The notes under the pieces are model-generated. The model had not been told where the DNA came from, searched no databases, and worked only from the letters and a program-made list of their open reading frames with translations. A stretch of 64,000 nt of DNA from positions 186,001 through 250,000 of the forward strand of contig NZ_JACWZY010000002.1 of NCBI RefSeq assembly GCF_014699005.1, in the 5' to 3' direction. Source of the stretch: Spirosoma profusum (GTDB lineage Bacteria > Bacteroidota > Bacteroidia > Cytophagales > Spirosomataceae). The translations under genes were made by a program, and so were the position numbers. Positions 52,417-61,705 of the stretch are shown here, in pieces (the stretch's first letter is position 1; every line of letters starts with the position of its first letter).

Positions 52417-53460
52417 TCAGGAGAGAGGAGATGAATCGACGGAATCTGTTGGCACCGACGTATCGACAGACAGCAACTGCGGACGTAGCAGTCGCTCTCG
52501 GGTTCGATGATACGTCTGCGTGGCTACGTCGCTTAACGTCTGAAGCGCCAAAAATGACTGAGTAGAAAAAGCACCCCCATAAATCATTCGGTCAGCTTCG
52601 CGAAGGGCATTGGCGATACGTTCATCATTGAGCCGTTCGGCCAATTCTGGCGTCGTCAATGCTGTATAGGGCTGACCATCAATTAATTGTAAGTAGAATT
52701 TCCACATAACCACAGCCTGATTAGCCGTTTCGGCAGCTGTGAATGAGGTTAATCGACTAATGAGCCGGTTGTAGTTTCGTAGGAAATTAATGTGCTGCCG
52801 ACGTAATAGATACAAACGCCATTGCCGACGTATTGTGTTGCCGAACATTGCATAAAGTAAACCAATCACTACGCTTATGGCCAGAAAACCCGTTGCCAGT
52901 AAGGTGTAGTTAAACTCCTGTTGCAACGGGGCCAATTTCGTCGACGTAGCGAGTTTCAGCAGTTGGCGACGGGACGAATCTGTTAGCGTTATTGGCAATT
53001 TCGAGTGAAGGTAAACCGTGTCAGTTTGCGTCCAATACGCAGTACAGTCGAGTTCATGGAGAATTCGGACGGGAACACGTAGCAACTGTGCAGAATCTGT
53101 TTCGAACGATACCAACGTATAAACGGCACTGTCGCGGCTTAGGGATAAAGCACCCGTTCCAATCGTTTTCGTCGTAAAGGTTGCTACGTTCTTTACGCGA
53201 TAAGGCGCGAAATGCCTGGCTGTATCGGGGAATAGTACGTCCGAAATGGTTGGATGCCAATACGTTAACGAATACTGAAAGGGTTGTCCAATTTCAATAC
53301 TATCCGTCAGGAAATAGCCTCGTAAAGGAATTTTCTGAACAGGCTGTTTCTGTTGGGCCGATGATATTTCCACAGCCGCAGCAAGCCCCGGCGATTGCGC
53401 CAAACTGGTTTCGCTGATCAACCAGCTAACTATCAACAAACAGAAGCGACTAACGTTCAT
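52417..53460 (-). CDS. Membrane protein of the Bat/DUF58 operon
   Basis: The 347-residue protein has a signal peptide (FCLLIVSWLISETSLAQ), then about 165 residues of beta-rich exported domain (PLRGYFLTDSIEIGQPFQYS), a single membrane helix (TLLATGFLAISVVIGLLYAM, near 190) and a cytoplasmic part with YTALTTPELAERL. Such proteins occupy this position, between the DUF58 and VWA genes, in Bacteroidota clusters, but carry no named domain that I recognise. The single-span layout could pass a signal across the membrane to the cytoplasmic DUF58 protein. This is inference. Confidence 0.7.
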   Translation of the reverse strand: MNVSRFCLLIVSWLISETSLAQSPGLAAAVEISSAQQKQPVQKIPLRGYFLTDSIEIGQPFQYSLTYWHPTISDVLFPDTARHFAPYRVKNVATFTTKTIGTGALSLSRDSAVYTLVSFETDSAQLLRVPVRILHELDCTAYWTQTDTVYLHSKLPITLTDSSRRQLLKLATSTKLAPLQQEFNYTLLATGFLAISVVIGLLYAMFGNTIRRQWRLYLLRRQHINFLRNYNRLISRLTSFTAAETANQAVVMWKFYLQLIDGQPYTALTTPELAERLNDERIANALREADRMIYGGAFSTQSFLALQTLSDVATQTYHRTRERLLRPQLLSVDTSVPTDSVDSSPLS

Positions 53461-54323
53461 CGTTGCTTTCGGACTCTGAATAATTCGACAAGTTTCGGTA
53501 CAAAGTCTTCCTGCGAATCAAGGGCCAGGTAATTGGCGTCGTACTGCCGACACAGCCGTTCCAATCGAATCTGATTCTGTCGGAACGTATCGTGCAGTTC
53601 TTTCCGAAACGAAGCCGACGACGTATTGGCCCAAACGGTACGTCCGGTTTCGGTGTCATGTACCGGAATAATTCCCAACTTGGGCAGATTCACCTCGCGC
53701 TGGTCATACAGGTGGATAACGACCAGATCGTGCTTTTTCGCCAGTGCTTTCAGGTTATGTTCGTAACTGACATCGATGAAATCAGAAAGCAGCATCACGA
53801 TGCTACGTCGTTTCAGTACGTTCAGTGTGAATAGAATGGCGTCTCCAAGGCGGGTCCGGGTTGATTCGGGCTGGAGTTTATACAGGTTCATAATGAGCTG
53901 ATAACCTGTTTTTAAGCCGTTTGCTGGTTTGAGGTAGCGTTCTTTCTGATCCGAAAAGCAGTACAAACCCACGTGACTGGCTTCACGAATGGCCGACAGC
54001 GCCAGTACACCGCAAATTTCTTTGGTGGCATCCAGCTTGTCGCGGTGGCGCGGGCCTACCTGCTGCGAGGCACTCACATCGACCATGAAAAAAACAGTCT
54101 GGTCTTTCTCTTCCCGGAATACTTTCACGAACGTACCATGCCCTTTCGACGATACGTTCCAGTCGATGGCCCGCACGTCGTCGCCGTATTGATACGTTCG
54201 TAAATCGCTAAACTCCAGCCCCGTTCCTTTAAAAACCGACCGAAAGCTGCCACGCATCTGCGAATTCACTGCCTTGCGGATGCGAATGTCGAAGTTGTGC
54301 AGTCGGGCCAGGAAATCATCCAT
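53457..54323 (-). CDS. DUF58 domain protein of the Bat operon
   Basis: The 288-residue soluble protein has the DUF58 core: FSDLRTYQYGDDVRAIDWNV and VFREEKDQTVFFMVDVSASQ, a VWA-like fold whose MIDAS motif appears as DVSAS. In the family it occurs with MoxR ATPases in envelope-assembly clusters. It overlaps the next gene by four bases (ATGA, 53457-53460), so translation is coupled. It is the first gene of the operon and is divergent from the DUF4296 gene. No MoxR gene lies upstream in the window. Confidence 0.88.
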   Translation of the reverse strand: MDDFLARLHNFDIRIRKAVNSQMRGSFRSVFKGTGLEFSDLRTYQYGDDVRAIDWNVSSKGHGTFVKVFREEKDQTVFFMVDVSASQQVGPRHRDKLDATKEICGVLALSAIREASHVGLYCFSDQKERYLKPANGLKTGYQLIMNLYKLQPESTRTRLGDAILFTLNVLKRRSIVMLLSDFIDVSYEHNLKALAKKHDLVVIHLYDQREVNLPKLGIIPVHDTETGRTVWANTSSASFRKELHDTFRQNQIRLERLCRQYDANYLALDSQEDFVPKLVELFRVRKQR

Positions 54324-54406
54324 GCGAAACGGGCGTTATGCTATTTTAACAACCAATCCCGAACTTTGCCGGGTGAGTTTAACTTACAAAGCTATCATTT
54401 AAACGT

Positions 54407-54817
54407 ATGCGTTGGAATCGCTGTATATCTGATTTACGGAATCTGCTAATTCTGGTTTTTTGGCTGACTGGTTGCACGGCCACAGAAGATGAACGCCCCG
54501 AAAACCTGATTCCTGACGATCGTATGGTCGCTATTCTGACCGAAGTTCACATGAACGAAGCGCGGGTGAGTCGGCTGGGGCTGTCGTCCATCGATTCATC
54601 CAATATTGTTTACAAACGGCTGGAAACTCAGCTTTTCAAGAAAATGAAAGTGGATACGGCTGTGTATCGTAAAAGCTACATCTATTATTCATCGCACCCC
54701 GCTGAAATGGAGGCTATTTATAAGCAGGTAACAAAAAAGCTGGAACAACGTATCACCTTGGGAAAACCGATGCCCGTACAAAAAACGACGGTCGTAAAAA
54801 AACTGACAAAGCCATGA
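54407..54817 (+). CDS. DUF4296 lipoprotein
   Basis: The 136-residue protein has a lipobox (ILVFWLTGCTAT) and a short helical domain: IPDDRMVAILTEVHMNEARV, then YIYYSSHPAEMEAIYKQVTK, the pattern of DUF4296, a Bacteroidota-specific family of unknown role. The stop overlaps the ATG of hemG (ATGA at 54814-54817). Coupling to a heme enzyme may be accidental. A -7-like GAACTTTG lies at 54361. Confidence 0.85.
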   Translation: MRWNRCISDLRNLLILVFWLTGCTATEDERPENLIPDDRMVAILTEVHMNEARVSRLGLSSIDSSNIVYKRLETQLFKKMKVDTAVYRKSYIYYSSHPAEMEAIYKQVTKKLEQRITLGKPMPVQKTTVVKKLTKP

Positions 54818-56151
54818 CAGTAGGTATCATTGGCGCGGGGATTTCGGGGTTAACGCTGGCCTATGAACTGCAAAAGCGTGGTATCGATTACCACATATGG
54901 GAAGCTGCTGATCAGCCGGGCGGTTACATGCAGTCGCGCTGGGAAACGGGGGAAACAGGCAACCGTTATTTGCGGGAACTAGGCCCAAATTCGTTGCTTG
55001 GCGATGGAAATATGCTGCTTTGGCTTGATGAACTGGGCCTGACACCCAAGCTGGTATTCAGTAATCCGGTCAGTAAGGCGCGTTATATTTTTCGGAACGG
55101 TACGTATCGAAAACTTCCGTCGGGACCGTTGTCGCTGTTGTTTGGCAACTTCTTTAGCTGGTCTACTAAACTGGCCATCTTCCGCGAACGTAACAACCGC
55201 ACTACGTCGCCCCCCGGCGAAACATTGGCTCAGTTCTTCCGCCGTCGTTTTTCCGCCGAACTGGTTGATTATGCGGTAGGGCCGTTTGTGGCGGGAATTT
55301 ATGCTGGAAATCCAGAGAATTTATTGGTTTCGGAAACGTTTCCATCGCTGCTTCAATACGAAAAAGAATTTGGGTCGGTGCTACGTGGGTTTATCAAAAA
55401 TCAATCGGCTGCGGGGCGTCGGCAATCGTTTAGTTTTCAGGATGGGATGCAATCGCTTCCTAATACATTGGCTTCCAGGCTGAAAAACATTTCACTTGCT
55501 ACGTCGGTTGCGGAAATACGTAAAACAGCCGGGGGCTGGGAAGTTGATACGTTGTCTGGAACACAAACTGTTGATACGTTGGTATTGACGGTTAGTACGG
55601 ATACCGCTGCAAAACTGGTCGATACGTCGTACCCGGCTTTTGCGCAGGCGTTACGTCAGGTGAGTTACCCACCGATGACGGCGGTTCATTCGGCTTTTAA
55701 GAAGGCTGATGTACAGCATCCCCTCGACGGATTCGGTGGGCTTAATCCACAGGCAGAAGGGCAGTTTGCGAGTGGACATATCTGGAGCAGTTCTGTTTTC
55801 AATGGACGCTGCCCGACCGATGAGGTGCTTTTCACTACGTTCGTCGGTGGGGCAGGAAGTTCCAGCAACACTCAGTTGCCGGATAGCGTATTGATAAAAA
55901 ACGTTCAGCAGGAATTGGCGACAAATTTTGGTATTAAGACCGATACGCCAACGTTTCAGGCTGTTCAACGCTGGGAACGAGCGATTCCGCAGTATGATGC
56001 AGCCATTGTTGCGGTGAAAGAACCAGTTAGGATGGCCGAAAAAGACAATCTGTTTGTATGTGCCAACTGGTATGGGGGCGTGTCTTTATCCGACTGTATT
56101 GGCAAGGGTCGAAAACTAGCTGGACTATTGGCTCAGAATTCCTCGGATTAA
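54814..56151 (+). CDS. hemG: Protoporphyrinogen oxidase (HemY-type)
   Basis: The 445-residue flavoprotein oxidises protoporphyrinogen IX to protoporphyrin IX (or coproporphyrinogen III to coproporphyrin III) in heme synthesis. The FAD loop is GIIGAGISGLTLAYELQKRG, followed by WEAADQPGGYMQSRW. FQDGMQSLPNTLASRL and the C-terminal NLFVCANWYGGVSLSDCIGK are typical of the oxygen-dependent HemY/HemG group. The protein has no membrane helix. It is coupled to the DUF4296 lipoprotein gene. Confidence 0.92.
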   Translation: MTVGIIGAGISGLTLAYELQKRGIDYHIWEAADQPGGYMQSRWETGETGNRYLRELGPNSLLGDGNMLLWLDELGLTPKLVFSNPVSKARYIFRNGTYRKLPSGPLSLLFGNFFSWSTKLAIFRERNNRTTSPPGETLAQFFRRRFSAELVDYAVGPFVAGIYAGNPENLLVSETFPSLLQYEKEFGSVLRGFIKNQSAAGRRQSFSFQDGMQSLPNTLASRLKNISLATSVAEIRKTAGGWEVDTLSGTQTVDTLVLTVSTDTAAKLVDTSYPAFAQALRQVSYPPMTAVHSAFKKADVQHPLDGFGGLNPQAEGQFASGHIWSSSVFNGRCPTDEVLFTTFVGGAGSSSNTQLPDSVLIKNVQQELATNFGIKTDTPTFQAVQRWERAIPQYDAAIVAVKEPVRMAEKDNLFVCANWYGGVSLSDCIGKGRKLAGLLAQNSSD

Positions 56152-56232
56152 CAATTTTTAATGATTATTTTGTACAAAAATTAAGGCGTTTACTGTTGTA
56201 TTGATAACGTCTACTAACCTACTCGACAGCCC

Positions 56233-57030
56233 GTGAAAGAGCGATTAGTCGTCATTCCGACCTACAACGAAATTGAGAATATCGAAGCTATAGTTCGGAA
56301 GGTATTTAGCCTGCCTGAACCGTTCGATATTCTCATTGTCGATGATGGTTCGCCCGACGGCACCGCTCAGCGCGTGCGTGATTTACAGGTTGAATTTCCG
56401 CCAAACGGTGCGTTCTGTCGGCTTCACCTTCTTGAACGACGCGGCAAGCTAGGATTAGGCACGGCTTACATTGATGGTTTCAAATGGGCGCTGTCGCGTG
56501 GGTATCAGTATCTGTTCGAGATGGACGCCGATTTTTCGCACAATCCCGAAGACCTTATCAAACTCTACAACGCCTGTGCTACCTCCGGTCCCGACCGCGC
56601 TGATGTATCGGTGGGTTCGCGCTACATCCGGGGGGTCAACGTAGTGAACTGGCCCATGGGGCGGGTATTGATGTCTTATTTTGCGGGTGTTTATGTGCGG
56701 TTTGTAACTGGTATGCCGGTTATGGACCCCACGGCAGGTTTCGTTTGCTACCGGGCCGAAGTACTGGAGGTTATTCTGCACAATCCCATCCGATTTGTGG
56801 GCTATGCGTTTCAGATCGAAATGAAATTCACGTGCTGGAAATACGGTTTCCGTATTCGCGAAGTGCCCATCATTTTTACCGACCGCACCAAAGGCGTGTC
56901 GAAAATGTCTTCAAAAATTTTCAAGGAGGCCGTATTTGGCGTTCTCCAGATGAAAATCAGTAGTTTCTTCCGCCACTACATTCCCCGCAGGGAAGCCGCC
57001 AACGTAGAAGAACCGGTTGATGCGGTTTAG
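56233..57030 (+). CDS. Polyprenol-phosphate mannosyltransferase (DPM1-like GT2)
   Basis: The 265-residue GT-A enzyme starts with GTG (VKERLVVIPTYNEIENIEAI). It has ILIVDDGSPDGTAQRV, FEMDADFSHNPEDLIKL, GRVLMSYFAGVYVRFVTGMP and PTAGFVCYRAEVL, a set that matches dolichyl-phosphate mannose synthases. It makes a lipid-linked sugar that membrane glycosyltransferases use outside the cytoplasm. There is no C-terminal flippase domain, so the flippase would be separate. The gap to hemG is 81 bases. Confidence 0.9.
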   Translation: MKERLVVIPTYNEIENIEAIVRKVFSLPEPFDILIVDDGSPDGTAQRVRDLQVEFPPNGAFCRLHLLERRGKLGLGTAYIDGFKWALSRGYQYLFEMDADFSHNPEDLIKLYNACATSGPDRADVSVGSRYIRGVNVVNWPMGRVLMSYFAGVYVRFVTGMPVMDPTAGFVCYRAEVLEVILHNPIRFVGYAFQIEMKFTCWKYGFRIREVPIIFTDRTKGVSKMSSKIFKEAVFGVLQMKISSFFRHYIPRREAANVEEPVDAV

Positions 57031-57148
57031 CGCGTTTAGAAAAAATGACGAGGGGAGGAATTCATAACTCGTTCCACGAGACTGTGAAGTAGTAGAGATG
57101 TCGTAGGACAGATTTTCACCCCCGTTACGTCATCCCTACTGTTCCCTG

Positions 57149-57685
57149 CTACACTGACAACTTTCCTTCAATAGAGTCATCGAGTGTTTTGCCAATGACG
57201 GCGCCGACGGCCATTTTTGCAAAAGCAACTGCATTGCCGTGTTTATTATCCCAATAGTAGCCCTCCTGTGCATCGACCCGAATGGCGGTGATACGTGGAT
57301 CATCTTCACCTTCGGTAAACCAGGTTTTTAACAATGGCTCCCAGAGTTCCTTAATTAACGCTCGGTCGGTCGAGATGGTCGCATCGCCGTATAGACTCAG
57401 GAAGTCGGAGTGCTGCGAACCCTGAAACAGCAAATGTACGCGGTTGTCAACGGCAATATCGGCGTTTTTGTGGCTATCGTTGGCACTCAAAAACCATAGA
57501 CTGCCCGACTCATCTACTTTCTGTACAGACATAGGCCGCGTTTTAATGGGTTGACCCGTAGTGATTTTAGTGCAGAAGTAGCAGGTGCTGCCGTTCTCGA
57601 CTAATTCTTTGATTTTCTTGCCTGCTTCGGTACCTGTCAGATCTTCGTGATTCTGTTCAGGTTGTTGTTGATTAATGCTATCCAT
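57149..57685 (-). CDS. Pyridoxamine 5'-phosphate oxidase-like FMN-binding protein (general stress type)
   Basis: The 178-residue split-barrel protein has GSTCYFCTKITTGQPIKTRP, SLWFLSANDSHKNADIAVDN and LLFQGSQHSDFLSLYGDAT, the pattern of general stress protein 26-like members of the PNPOx fold. Such proteins bind FMN or F420 and may reduce small molecules. The ends are polar, including an N-terminal NQQQPEQNHEDLTG. It stands alone on the minus strand between two plus-strand genes. Confidence 0.85.
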   Translation of the reverse strand: MDSINQQQPEQNHEDLTGTEAGKKIKELVENGSTCYFCTKITTGQPIKTRPMSVQKVDESGSLWFLSANDSHKNADIAVDNRVHLLFQGSQHSDFLSLYGDATISTDRALIKELWEPLLKTWFTEGEDDPRITAIRVDAQEGYYWDNKHGNAVAFAKMAVGAVIGKTLDDSIEGKLSV

Positions 57686-57877
57686 GGCATTTGATAAAAT
57701 TCGATTATGGGTCTACAACTGCTTGTTTCACCAAAGGTTCTTTATTGTTTGCCACTGGAAACCGGAACGACTAATAAATATTATACGTATTCAGCATCAG
57801 TTGGGAAAAGAAAACTTTTTATTTGCAGGATACAATGCTGAATTTGTACTGATACGTATCAGCATTCATCTGCATCC

Positions 57878-60325
57878 ATGCGTTATTTCAAAGCTATTTT
57901 ACTATCGGTACTTACCATAACGCTCGTCTGGGCGTTGAACCGTCCCTGGGGAAGTGTTCCTGCTTTTGGCCCGTTGCTTAGTCCGTTTGCTGGGTTCTGG
58001 CAAAACGCCGAGTCTGACCAAACCAAAGATGAAGAAGTGAATGTAACAGGCACCCGAGCTCCTGTTACGGTCGTTTTCGACGATCTGGCCATTCCACACG
58101 TCTTCGCCCAAAACGACTACGACCTTTACTTCGCCCAAGGCTACCTGACTGCCCGCGATCGGCTGTGGCAAATGGAATTTCAGACGCATGCGGCCGCTGG
58201 TCGTGTTTCGGAAATTGTTGGCGAACGAGCGCTCGAACTGGACCGCTTCAACCGTCACCTGGGTATGGGTTACGGAGCCGAGCAGACGCTGAAAGGCATG
58301 GAGTCTGACCCAACCACCCGCGAGGTGCTGGCTGCTTACACAGCTGGTATCAATGCCTGGATTGATCAACTTACGCCAGCGCAGTATCCAATTGAATATA
58401 AATTACTCGGGTACGCACCTGAGCCGTGGACGCCCCTAAAATGTGCGCTTTTACTGAAACAGATGAGCAGCACACTCGCCGGTGGAGCCGATGATTTATT
58501 GATGACCAACGTATTACGTAAATACGGAGCCGCCGTTACGTTCGATCTTTTCCCCGATTATCCCACACGCGAAGACCCAATAATTCCGCCTGGTACAAAG
58601 TGGGATTTCAAGGCATTGCCGGTACCGGCCCCTCCAAAGGATAGTTTACTCACGAATTTAATTGCTCTATCGGCACCTGGTTTTGGCGTATCACCCAGCC
58701 GCGCCAATCCAGAAATTGGCTCGAATAACTGGGCTGTTGGCGCACAAAAATCAGCTACTGGCCATCCCATTCTGGCAAATGACCCGCACCTGACGTTGAG
58801 TTTACCATCGATCTGGTATCAGATTCAGTTGGTTTCGCCGACGGTCAATACGTATGGAGCGTCGTTACCCGGAGCGCCTAATGTGATTATTGGTTTCAAT
58901 AAAAGTGTTGCCTGGGGCGTAACCAACGTAGGGGCCGATGTGCTTGATTTCTATGCCATCCGCTTCAAGGATGCATCTAAACAGCAATACTGGCACGATA
59001 ATCAGTGGAAATCGGTTCGGCGTCGGCTCGAAACCATTAGGGTTAAGGGCAAACCCGACGTAGTGGATACGGTCTATTATACCCACCACGGACCACTGGT
59101 TTACGAAACGGGAGCCAAACCGTTCCGGCCCAGTATTCCGGTGGGGTATGCCGCCCGCTGGATTGCACATGAGCAGTCGAATGATATGCTTTGTTTTTAT
59201 AAGCTTAACCGGGCTGAGAATTTTGCGGATTACCGGGAAGCGCTGGCTTACTACGTAGCACCCGCCCAAAACTTTGTGTATGCTGATAAGAACAATGATA
59301 TAGCGATTTCGCCCAATGGCCGTTTTCCGCTGAAGTGGAAAAATCAGGGTAAATTCCTCATGGATGGTACGAATCCCGCCAACGACTGGCATGGATACAT
59401 ACCCGCCGACCAGAATCCGCTGGTAAAAAATCCACCGCGCGGATTTGTCAGCTCGGCCAATCAGTTTTCTACCGACCCGTCGTATCCGTATTATATCAAC
59501 TGGCAGTTTGCACCCTCGGAGCGTGGCCGACGTATCAATCAGCGATTAACGGTCATGAAAGGGGCCACTATCGATAGCTTGCGCATGCTTCAGAACGATA
59601 ATTATAATCTGCGAGCATCTGATGCGCTTCCTACATTATTGCCCAGATTGTCGGAGAAAGGCATGAGCGAACAGCAACGTAACGCCTTGCAGGCACTGCG
59701 TCAGTGGCAACGTAGCAACGATGCTGGTGAAATTGGCCCAACTATTTTCACAGAATGGACTGCTCAACTGACAAAAGCCATCTGGGCTGACGAATTTGAT
59801 ACGGGTGATACGTTGCCCATGCGTTTCCCCGCGTTCGACCGTACGCTGACGATGATGCAGCGCGATACGGGTGCTCGCTGGTTCGATAATACGAAGACAC
59901 CCGCCCGCGAACGCTTTTCGGACGTACTGAACGAGAGTTTCCGCGCTACGTGTGATACGTTGGTGAAAAAACACGGCCCGGTTGGTACATCCTGGAATTG
60001 GGGGCAGCATAAAGGAACCGACATTCGCCATTTGCTGCCGGGCGTCGATGCGTTCAGCGCACTCGATTTAGATGTAGGTGGGGGAGCTGTAGTGGTTAAT
60101 GCTACCAACGAACGTACTGGTCCTTCTTGGCGTATGGTGGTAGCTCTGGGCGATCAGCCCAAAGCGTACGGACTATATCCGGGGGGGCAATCGGGTAATC
60201 CGGGAAGTCCGCACTATCAGAATATGATTGAAACCTGGCGACTCGGAAAACTGAACGAACTGCTTTATCTGCAATCAGCGCAGGATAAAAACCCGAGGCT
60301 GAAACGGACTATGACCTTGAAATGA
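57878..60325 (+). CDS. Penicillin acylase family protein
   Basis: The 815-residue precursor has an N-terminal hydrophobic signal (LLSVLTITLVWALN). The Ntn-hydrolase nucleophile is Ser282 in EIGSNNWAVGAQKSATGHPI, where the chain would cleave itself into alpha and beta subunits. IPHVFAQNDYDLYFAQGYLT and LANDPHLTLSLPSIWYQIQL are family motifs. Relatives hydrolyse amides such as penicillins or acyl-homoserine lactones; the substrate here is unknown. It is followed by a family A repeat. Confidence 0.88.
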   Translation: MRYFKAILLSVLTITLVWALNRPWGSVPAFGPLLSPFAGFWQNAESDQTKDEEVNVTGTRAPVTVVFDDLAIPHVFAQNDYDLYFAQGYLTARDRLWQMEFQTHAAAGRVSEIVGERALELDRFNRHLGMGYGAEQTLKGMESDPTTREVLAAYTAGINAWIDQLTPAQYPIEYKLLGYAPEPWTPLKCALLLKQMSSTLAGGADDLLMTNVLRKYGAAVTFDLFPDYPTREDPIIPPGTKWDFKALPVPAPPKDSLLTNLIALSAPGFGVSPSRANPEIGSNNWAVGAQKSATGHPILANDPHLTLSLPSIWYQIQLVSPTVNTYGASLPGAPNVIIGFNKSVAWGVTNVGADVLDFYAIRFKDASKQQYWHDNQWKSVRRRLETIRVKGKPDVVDTVYYTHHGPLVYETGAKPFRPSIPVGYAARWIAHEQSNDMLCFYKLNRAENFADYREALAYYVAPAQNFVYADKNNDIAISPNGRFPLKWKNQGKFLMDGTNPANDWHGYIPADQNPLVKNPPRGFVSSANQFSTDPSYPYYINWQFAPSERGRRINQRLTVMKGATIDSLRMLQNDNYNLRASDALPTLLPRLSEKGMSEQQRNALQALRQWQRSNDAGEIGPTIFTEWTAQLTKAIWADEFDTGDTLPMRFPAFDRTLTMMQRDTGARWFDNTKTPARERFSDVLNESFRATCDTLVKKHGPVGTSWNWGQHKGTDIRHLLPGVDAFSALDLDVGGGAVVVNATNERTGPSWRMVVALGDQPKAYGLYPGGQSGNPGSPHYQNMIETWRLGKLNELLYLQSAQDKNPRLKRTMTLK

Positions 60326-60344
60326 ACCTCTTTAAACGTAGTGA

Positions 60345-60435
60345 TTTTGTCATGCTGACGCAGGAAGCATCTTAATGTATCATTACTTCCAAGCCAGGTT
60401 ATCTTAAGATGCTTCCTGCGTCAGCATGACAAAAA
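60345..60435 (-). repeat. Palindromic intergenic repeat, family A (copy 2)
   Basis: Thirty-one bases starting TTTTGTCATGCTGACGCAGG pair perfectly with the inverse at the other end. The interior, read on the minus strand, contains GGCTTGGAAGTAATGATACA, matching copy 1 at 2964-3070. It lies 20 bases after the acylase stop. Confidence 0.88.
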
Positions 60436-60483
60436 TGCTCATCTGAATTCTAAAAAGCTTAATAATCGACTCATACAAGCACC

Positions 60484-60834
60484 ATGATTCACATTATTTT
60501 GATTGCTGTTCTAAGTTTCCTTGCTCAACTGATACTTCCGTGGTGGAGTTTGGCGATTGTGGCTGCTCTAGTCTGCTTTTGGCGCAGTCCGGGCGCGTTG
60601 GCTGCCTTTTTTTATGGGTTTATCGGCGTGGCTATCGTCTGGCTCGTCTACGCTATACTCATACACCTACGTACTGACGGAATTTTTACGGCACGTATGG
60701 GCCAACTTCTTTTCAAGATGAATAATGCGGCCATGCCGATGCTAGCAACAACAATTCTAAGTGGTTTAGTGGGTGGACTGGCCGGGCTCAGCGGATATTT
60801 TATTCGACGTAGTACTGGAAATCAAACGGCGTAG
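60484..60834 (+). CDS. Small membrane protein of unknown function
   Basis: The 116-residue protein has four hydrophobic segments (IILIAVLSFLAQLILPWWSL; AAFFYGFIGVAIVWLVYAIL; AMPMLATTILSGLVGGLAGL). The hydrophilic loop between the third and fourth is short. I recognise no domain. It lies between the acylase and the OmpH gene. The ATG follows the repeat by 48 bases. Confidence 0.65.
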   Translation: MIHIILIAVLSFLAQLILPWWSLAIVAALVCFWRSPGALAAFFYGFIGVAIVWLVYAILIHLRTDGIFTARMGQLLFKMNNAAMPMLATTILSGLVGGLAGLSGYFIRRSTGNQTA

Positions 60835-60871
60835 GTCGTAAATCAGAAATCGCTAATTCAAACAACTTCAA

Positions 60872-60879
60872 TACCTTTG
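60872..60879 (+). promoter_or_regulatory. Promoter -7 element (TACCTTTG) for the OmpH gene
   Basis: TACCTTTG matches TAnnTTTG exactly and lies 33 bases before the GTG start at 60913. Confidence 0.6.
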
Positions 60880-60912
60880 TAAGATAAACTGTCACTAATC
60901 AATACGTTTCCT

Positions 60913-61503
60913 GTGAAGAATGCTTCTTTAATTCTAAATGTCGTCCTGGCAATTGCCGTAGCTGTACTGTACTACCTGCACTTTAAAGACCGCCAACCCG
61001 AAGTCGCTACCACAGCGCCTGTCGAAGCTAAAGGTAAATCCATTGTATATGTGAATGTTGATTCGCTGCTCACCAGATACGAATACTTTAAAGACACCCA
61101 AAAGGTGCTCGAAAGCAAGCGTTTCCAACTGGAAAATGATTTAGCAGCTAAAGGGCGTAATCTGCAAAATAAAGTCGCTTTTTTCCAGCAACGTGCCCCA
61201 ACAATGACTCAGGAACAGGGCCGTGCTACCGAAGCCTCGCTTCAGAAAGAACAGCAGGATATTCTGGCGTATCGTGAGCGGGCTGCGCAAAATCTGGCTT
61301 TGGAAGAGCAGACCAAAAACAAAGAGCTATACGACCAGATTTACGATTACCTGAAAAAAATCAACGCTCAGAATAAATATGAGTTTGTATTAGGCTACAC
61401 CAAAGGCGGAGGTATCCTGTTTGCCGATCAGTCGGCCGACCGAACCAAGACCGTTTTGGATGGTCTCAATAAAGAGTACCAGTCGAAGCAGACAAAAAAA
61501 TAA
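60913..61503 (+). CDS. OmpH/Skp family periplasmic chaperone
   Basis: The 196-residue protein has an N-terminal signal anchor (LILNVVLAIAVAVLYYLHF), then IVYVNVDSLLTRYEYFKDTQ, which is the Skp fold start, and a long charged coiled coil (KEQQDILAYRERAAQNLALE). The C-terminal YEFVLGYTKGGGILFADQSA completes the family pattern. Skp holds unfolded outer-membrane proteins in the periplasm. The start is GTG, just after a -7 element at 60872. A terminator follows its stop by 12 bases. Confidence 0.88.
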   Translation: MKNASLILNVVLAIAVAVLYYLHFKDRQPEVATTAPVEAKGKSIVYVNVDSLLTRYEYFKDTQKVLESKRFQLENDLAAKGRNLQNKVAFFQQRAPTMTQEQGRATEASLQKEQQDILAYRERAAQNLALEEQTKNKELYDQIYDYLKKINAQNKYEFVLGYTKGGGILFADQSADRTKTVLDGLNKEYQSKQTKK

Positions 61504-61515
61504 AATAGAATACAA

Positions 61516-61555
61516 CGAAAAATCCGCCCGAATTTAAGTTTGGGCGGATTTTTCG
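61516..61555 (+). terminator. Terminator after the OmpH gene
   Basis: CGAAAAATCCGCCC pairs with GGGCGGATTTTTCG around a 12-base loop, ending in a T run. Confidence 0.9.
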
Positions 61556-61705
61556 TTTAAATACGATTTGGCACACTTATTGACAATAAGCGTCAATTCT
61601 GTAAATTATAAACCGTTTTAAGATTAGTGATAATTAATCCGTGAATTAATGTATACGGTTTATGAAACTTCAGCTAGTTAGATGGACTAGGCACCATTTT
61701 TGCCT

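Noticed and set aside
57675..57920. Plus-strand frame of 81 residues before the acylase
   Set aside because: It overlaps both neighbours and has no family pattern; the gap is better read as a promoter region.
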